A DNA stretch of 64,000 nt, from assembly GCF_037198315.1 (NCBI RefSeq), contig NZ_CP144913.1, positions 2,108,001 through 2,172,000 on the forward strand, given 5' to 3'. The notes beneath the pieces were generated by a model. That model searched no databases. It was not told the DNA's origin and saw nothing but the letters and a program-made list of their open reading frames with translations. The DNA is from Janibacter sp. A1S7 (GTDB lineage: Bacteria; Actinomycetota; Actinomycetes; Actinomycetales; Dermatophilaceae). Shown here piece by piece: positions 60,363 through 64,000 of this stretch. How positions within the stretch are numbered: the first letter of the stretch is position 1; every line of letters starts with the position of its first letter. The position numbers and the translations under genes were made by a program.

Positions 60363-60515
60363 ATGCCCGTCACCCCCTTGACGACGCCCCAGGCGCGTCC
60401 GTCTCAGCGTCTGAGTTGCACGTGGGTCCCCGTCCGTCGGCCGGACGGCCGGATCCGCATGGAGATGCGCTGGGTCGAGCAGACCGCTGAGCGCTCCACC
60501 CGATCTGCCGCCTGA
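60363..60515 (+). CDS. Small basic protein, 50 residues, with strong ribosome site
   Basis: A short ORF not covered by ordinary length limits. ATG 60363 has AGGAGG (60350-60355) at ideal spacing, and a clear -10 box lies 35 bases upstream. The protein has a central LSCTWVPVRRPDGRIRMEMRW segment (shown in part) with alternating hydrophobic and basic residues, flanked by flexible ends. I recall similar tiny CTWVPV...RMEARW-type proteins in other actinobacteria but cannot name a family. No membrane segment or metal motif. It is probably real; its role is unknown. Confidence 0.65.
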   Translation: MPVTPLTTPQARPSQRLSCTWVPVRRPDGRIRMEMRWVEQTAERSTRSAA

Positions 60516-60534
60516 GCCGCGACGTGCACATGGG

Positions 60535-62382
60535 TCAGTGACCGGCAGCAGCCACCACTTGCTCCCAGGTGACCTGCCGCGGGGCGCCCGCGCGGTCGGG
60601 CGTGGCCAGCAGGGCGATCGCCCGCAACTGGTCCAACTGCCCCAACCCCTCGCCGAACCGGTCGAGGACGAGGACCGCACGTGGCCGGGCGAGTCCGCCC
60701 ATGACCTCGCGGACCGTGTCCATCAGCTCGACGGCGACGCCGTCCAGGTCCGGGTCGGCCCCGACCTCGACGCTGAGGCTGACCGCTGCGACGAGGGAGC
60801 GACCCAGATCGGGATCCTTGCGTGAGGTGACCGCAGCAGCCTCGACGAAGGGGTGGTCCGCCAGCACCTCACGGACCTCGCGGAGGGAGACCAGTTGCCC
60901 GGAGATCGAGACCACCTCGTCGGCGCGCCCGAGGAAGGCCATGCGCCCGTCCTCCCGGCGCACGGCCAGGTCACCCGTGGCGTAACTGCCGGGATGACGG
61001 GTCCAGTGCGTCTGCGCGACTGCTGCCTGCGGCCCCTCGACACCGACCATCGTGCCCGCCCACGGGAAGCGCAGGATGACCTCGCCGACCTCCCCCTCGG
61101 TCACCGGCTGACCGTCGGGATCGACGATGTCGACCCCGCAGTCCGGTACGGCGTGCCTGTCGTCTCTGTCACTGGGGGCCACCTGGACGATGCCCCCGAG
61201 CTCGAGCTGGCCCCAGGCGTCGACCACATCGACCGCCCGGGACGCGAAGGCCTGCCCCAACCAGGATCGCAGCTCGTCGTCGACCGCCTCGCCGGCCGTG
61301 GTGACCCGACGCAGCGAGGGCAGCTCGGAGACCTCGGGCAGCTCACGGGACCAGCCCCGCACGGTCCGCACGACGGACGGGGTCGTGACCATGCTGTCGA
61401 CCCCGTACCGGGCGATGATGTCCCACGCCCGGGTCTGCGAGGGCTGGTCGAGCGTGCCCTCGTACATCACGACCGTGTCGCCGTGGGCCAGCGGACCGTA
61501 TATTCCGTGGAACTGGGTCACCGTCCAGGCGATGTCCGCGGCGCACCAGAACACGCCACCGGTCCGCAGACGACGATGGACGGCCACCGCGCCGGCCAAC
61601 ATCGTCGCGGTGCCGTGCAGCACGGAGACGGTCTGACCGCCGCGGTGCGCCAAGGGGATGGCCGCGATCGGGTGGTCGGCGGGCAGTGAGGCGGCGGCGG
61701 ACGGGTCACCCTCCGGCGACGTCGCGGCGCCGGGCCGCGAGGGGGCGACGAGGTCGTGGTACCAGCGGTCCCCCTCGAACCACGCGACGTCCATCCCGGT
61801 GCGACGCACGACGATGGTGTGCTCCACCGAGCCGCCGGCGAGGAGGGCATCGTCGGCGCGCGACTTCAGGGGCAGGACGGTGCCGTGACGCCACGCACCG
61901 TCCTGGGTGAACAGGACCTTCAGGTCGAGCAGCTCCAGCCGGTCCCCGAGCGGCTCGACCGGCAGCGGCGCCGGCAAGACGGTGTGGATCGCACCGATGC
62001 GGGCGCAGGCGAGCATGATGACCACGGTCTCGGGGAGCCAGCCCAGGTGCAGACCGACCCGATCACCCCGGTCGACGCCCATCCCCCGCAGGGCAGCGGT
62101 GAGCGCGAGCACCTCGTCGTGCAGCCGGGCGTAGGTCAGCGTGCGCCGGTCCCCGGGCTCCCCCTCCCAGTGGATGGCCGGCTGGTCGGAGCGGTCAGCC
62201 AGGTGGCGGTCGACGCAGTTGGTGGACAGGTTGAGGGCCCCACCGACGAACCAGCGGCCCGATCGTTCCCCGGGCAGCCACAGGTCGGCGAAGGGGGTGT
62301 CGAAGGAGATCAGGTCGGCGACCTCCTCCCACGAGGACGGCGGGACGGTCTCCCAGACGTCTGCGGCGTCCGACTCAGGCAT
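60535..62382 (-). CDS. Acyl-CoA synthetase-like protein with lost catalytic motifs
   Basis: 615 residues of the acetyl-CoA synthetase branch: ACS-type N-terminus (FDTPFADLWLPGERSGRWFVGGALNL in part), AIHTVLPAPLP, TGDLAVRREDGRMAFLGRADEVVSISG. However, the ATP P-loop (YTSGTTGxPK in active enzymes) is replaced by PLAHRGGQTVSVLHGTA, the A5 YGQTE reads WGQLE, and the C-terminal acyl-adenylation lysine (PKTRSGK-type) is replaced by RFGEGLGQLDQ. It may be an inactive paralogue with a regulatory or binding role. ATG 62382 overlaps the iclR stop by 8 bases. Confidence 0.82.
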   Translation of the reverse strand: MPESDAADVWETVPPSSWEEVADLISFDTPFADLWLPGERSGRWFVGGALNLSTNCVDRHLADRSDQPAIHWEGEPGDRRTLTYARLHDEVLALTAALRGMGVDRGDRVGLHLGWLPETVVIMLACARIGAIHTVLPAPLPVEPLGDRLELLDLKVLFTQDGAWRHGTVLPLKSRADDALLAGGSVEHTIVVRRTGMDVAWFEGDRWYHDLVAPSRPGAATSPEGDPSAAASLPADHPIAAIPLAHRGGQTVSVLHGTATMLAGAVAVHRRLRTGGVFWCAADIAWTVTQFHGIYGPLAHGDTVVMYEGTLDQPSQTRAWDIIARYGVDSMVTTPSVVRTVRGWSRELPEVSELPSLRRVTTAGEAVDDELRSWLGQAFASRAVDVVDAWGQLELGGIVQVAPSDRDDRHAVPDCGVDIVDPDGQPVTEGEVGEVILRFPWAGTMVGVEGPQAAVAQTHWTRHPGSYATGDLAVRREDGRMAFLGRADEVVSISGQLVSLREVREVLADHPFVEAAAVTSRKDPDLGRSLVAAVSLSVEVGADPDLDGVAVELMDTVREVMGGLARPRAVLVLDRFGEGLGQLDQLRAIALLATPDRAGAPRQVTWEQVVAAAGH

Positions 62383-63148
62383 GGCCGAGCGTCCTTCCTG
62401 CCGCGCGCGCGGCGCGACCGAGCCGGCCCGCGACGGCCCTCACGACGGAGTCGTCGTCGGGATCGTCGATGTTGGCCGCCAGGACGGCGACCGTCGCGCC
62501 CTGCCCGTCGACCACCGGGACAGCCACCTCCGGTGGCATCGTCGGGTCCTCGGGAGCCAGGGCGAGGTGGGCGGCCGCCGCCCACCGGGCGCGCGCCTCC
62601 TCGGTGGCCGCCTCCCGGTCGTGGTCCTCGGCCCGGTCCAGGGAGCGCTGCCACACGGCGTCGTCGTCCGCACGAGCGGCCAGCAGGCGGCCGCCGGCGC
62701 ACGAGAGCGCCGCCGTCACCCGGTGCGCATCCCGGTAGGGACCGGGGCCGGTGCCGTCGACGCGGTCGACGTAGATGACCTCGCCGTGGACGAGGATCTC
62801 GACGTGGATGGTGTGCTCGAGCTGGTCGCGCAGCTGCGAGAGGTAGGGACTGAGCGCTCCGAGCAGCGGCAGCCGGGAGAGGTAGTGGTTCGACAGCCGG
62901 GTCAGCTCCGGCCCCAGCCCGTAGCGGGATGAGCGGGGGTCCTGGACGACGAGGTCGGCCAGGACGAGTGAGCGCAGCAGTCGGTGGACGGTCGGGACCG
63001 ACAGCCCCGACCGCTCGGCCAGGTCGGTCAGCTGCTGGTACGCGGGCCCCTCGCCCAAGAGCTCGAGCAGGCGCACGGCATTGCGCACCGTCCCAAGACC
63101 CCCCCGACCGGCTGTCGCCGACTCGGGCGCGTGCGATGCGGTCACCAC
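62375..63148 (-). CDS. IclR-family transcriptional regulator
   Basis: 257 residues. The winged helix-turn-helix (LLELLGEGPAYQQLTDLAERSGLSVPTVHRLLRSL in part) is followed by the IclR GAF-like effector domain (HVEILVHGEVIYVDRVDG, LSCAGGRLLAA). It most likely controls the downstream synthetase-like gene, with which it overlaps, and the divergent branched-chain-type ABC transporter. Two adjacent GTG codons (63148, 63145) could start; I use the first. Confidence 0.87.
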   Translation of the reverse strand: MVTASHAPESATAGRGGLGTVRNAVRLLELLGEGPAYQQLTDLAERSGLSVPTVHRLLRSLVLADLVVQDPRSSRYGLGPELTRLSNHYLSRLPLLGALSPYLSQLRDQLEHTIHVEILVHGEVIYVDRVDGTGPGPYRDAHRVTAALSCAGGRLLAARADDDAVWQRSLDRAEDHDREAATEEARARWAAAAHLALAPEDPTMPPEVAVPVVDGQGATVAVLAANIDDPDDDSVVRAVAGRLGRAARAAGRTLGHA

Positions 63149-63222
63149 GACCCCCTTCCGACGTCACTGCGCGAACGTCATCGAGTCAATCATGCTCGGA
63201 GATAAATTTCTCAACAAGACCC

Positions 63223-63251
63223 TTGATTTTCACATAATGAAAATCTAGTGT
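63223..63251 (+). promoter_or_regulatory. Promoter of the LivG operon overlapped by an IclR-type palindrome
   Basis: TTGATT (63223-63228) and TAGTGT (63246-63251) are 17 bases apart. GATTTTC (63225-63231) and GAAAATC (63239-63245) form a perfect inverted repeat covering the -35 and spacer, a classical repressor position. A second AT-rich imperfect palindrome, GAGATAAATTTCTC, lies upstream at about 63199-63212. Confidence 0.7.
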
Positions 63252-63296
63252 CACGTCCATGCAGTTTCACCGTCGAAACCAGAAAAGGGAGGGTCA

Positions 63297-64000
63297 GTGC
63301 TGACCCGGGCCTACCAGCACTCGCTCCGCGGAAGCCACCTGGCTGCGGGCGAGACCCTGCTCGACGTCGATGACGTCACGCTCCGCTTCGGCGGGGTCAC
63401 CGCCCTGCGCGACGTCTCGTTCTCCGTCACCGAGGGGCACATCCACTCGATCATCGGCCCCAACGGCGCCGGCAAGTCCTCCCTGCTCAACTGCATCAGC
63501 GGCCTCTACCGGCCGCAGGAGGGGCAGATCCGCCTGCAGACCGCCGCTGCCCCCGGCGCTGACGGCACCGCCGGGAAGGTCAGCACCCACCAGCTGACCA
63601 CGCTTCCTCCGCACCGCATCGCGCGACTGGGTGTGGCCCGCTCCTTCCAGAACATCGAGCTCTTCCACGCGATGAGCGTTCTGGAGAACCTCATGCTCGG
63701 CCGGCACATCCACATGGACCACAGCGTCCTGAAGTCGTTGCTGTGGTTCGGTCCCGCCCGCCGACAGGAGATCCGCCACCGCCACCTCGTCGAGGAGGTC
63801 ATCGACCTGCTCAACCTGCAGGCGGTGCGCAACAAGCCGGTCGGCTCCCTCGCCTACGGCATCCAGAAGCGCGTCGAGCTCGGACGCGCCCTGTGCCTCC
63901 AGCCGTCCCTGCTCCTGCTGGACGAGCCCATGGCCGGGATGAACGCCGAGGAGAAGGAGGACATGGCGCGCTTCATCCTCGACGTCCACGAGATGGCCAG
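63297..64000 (+). CDS. Branched-chain-type (LivG) ABC transporter ATP-binding protein, 3' truncated
   Basis: The first 234 residues are present and the gene runs off the right edge. It has Walker A GPNGAGKSS, VARSFQNIELFHAMSVLENLMLGR in part, the signature region YGIQKRVELGRAL and Walker B LLLLDEPMAGM. An insertion (LKSLLWFGPARRQEIRHRHL) before the signature region is typical of the LivG subgroup found with AMP-ligase genes. GTG 63297 follows AAAAGGGAGGG. It probably begins a transporter operon controlled by the divergent IclR. Confidence 0.9.
   Translation, partial: MLTRAYQHSLRGSHLAAGETLLDVDDVTLRFGGVTALRDVSFSVTEGHIHSIIGPNGAGKSSLLNCISGLYRPQEGQIRLQTAAAPGADGTAGKVSTHQLTTLPPHRIARLGVARSFQNIELFHAMSVLENLMLGRHIHMDHSVLKSLLWFGPARRQEIRHRHLVEEVIDLLNLQAVRNKPVGSLAYGIQKRVELGRALCLQPSLLLLDEPMAGMNAEEKEDMARFILDVHEMA

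Overview
This window is a very GC-rich (about 70%) actinobacterial chromosome segment. Gene content and order place it in the Micrococcales, and an Intrasporangiaceae/Janibacter-like genome is my best guess; that is an inference from gene content, not a database match. Several neighbourhoods are classic actinobacterial housekeeping synteny: def-miaA-dapF, hflX, miaB with the gluABCD glutamate transporter, recA-recX, clgR-cinA-pgsA-rimO-ftsK, rnj-dapA-thyA-folA and dapB. I see no insertion sequence, prophage, CRISPR array, rRNA or tRNA gene. The window is cut at both ends: a helicase C-terminus at the left and a LivG-type ATPase at the right.

Layout. 0-5.3 kb: end of a DUF3516 helicase, DUF4031, an HD hydrolase, a PhnB-like protein, the divergent lysG/lysE amino-acid export pair, and hflX. 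5.4-10.3 kb: a broken PNPOx-like gene behind glpD, divergent glpK, a dienelactone-hydrolase-like gene and a degenerate ORF under a LexA box. 10.3-20 kb: methyltransferase, dapF, miaA, def, yceI, miaB and gluABCD. 20-28.8 kb: a three-gene circularly permuted ATP-grasp/alpha-E/transglutaminase operon, recX-recA with two DNA-damage control elements, thpR, a NodIJ-like ABC exporter and DUF3046. 28.9-33 kb: agmatine deiminase, YhhN, an SDR with a CMD-family protein, and MarR with DUF2306. 33-46 kb: lhr-nei, clgR-cinA-pgsA-rimO, an ion-channel-like protein, a MauE-thioredoxin fusion and ftsK. 46-54 kb: prepilin peptidase, a SAM-IV riboswitch with a class V aminotransferase, RNase J, dapA, thyA, a Nudix-DHFR fusion, satD and its membrane partner. 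54-64 kb: SMP-30, enoyl-CoA hydratase, GNAT, azlCD, a LysR/PhyH pair, dapB, a 50-residue ORF with a strong ribosome-binding site, a degenerate acyl-CoA synthetase, IclR and LivG.

How it works together. Lysine/diaminopimelate synthesis (dapA, dapB, dapF) lies near a basic-amino-acid exporter and its LysR sensor. thyA and the DHFR domain form a thymidylate cycle. recA, recX, lhr and nei form a DNA-damage set, and recA and lhr each carry a motif of the LexA-independent (PafBC/RecA-NDp) damage promoter.

Two genome-wide signals stand out. First, at least 18 genes start 5-7 nt after a TANNNT -10 box, so leaderless mRNA is the normal mode here, and this fixes many start codons. Second, the 9-mer CGAAGGGGG (or its complement) occurs at least 28 times, roughly 15-fold above a base-composition expectation. 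It occurs in every reading frame and on both strands, and twice as inverted pairs forming hairpins, as uptake-sequence pairs do in Neisseria and Haemophilus. This is the best candidate for an undescribed DNA-level system.
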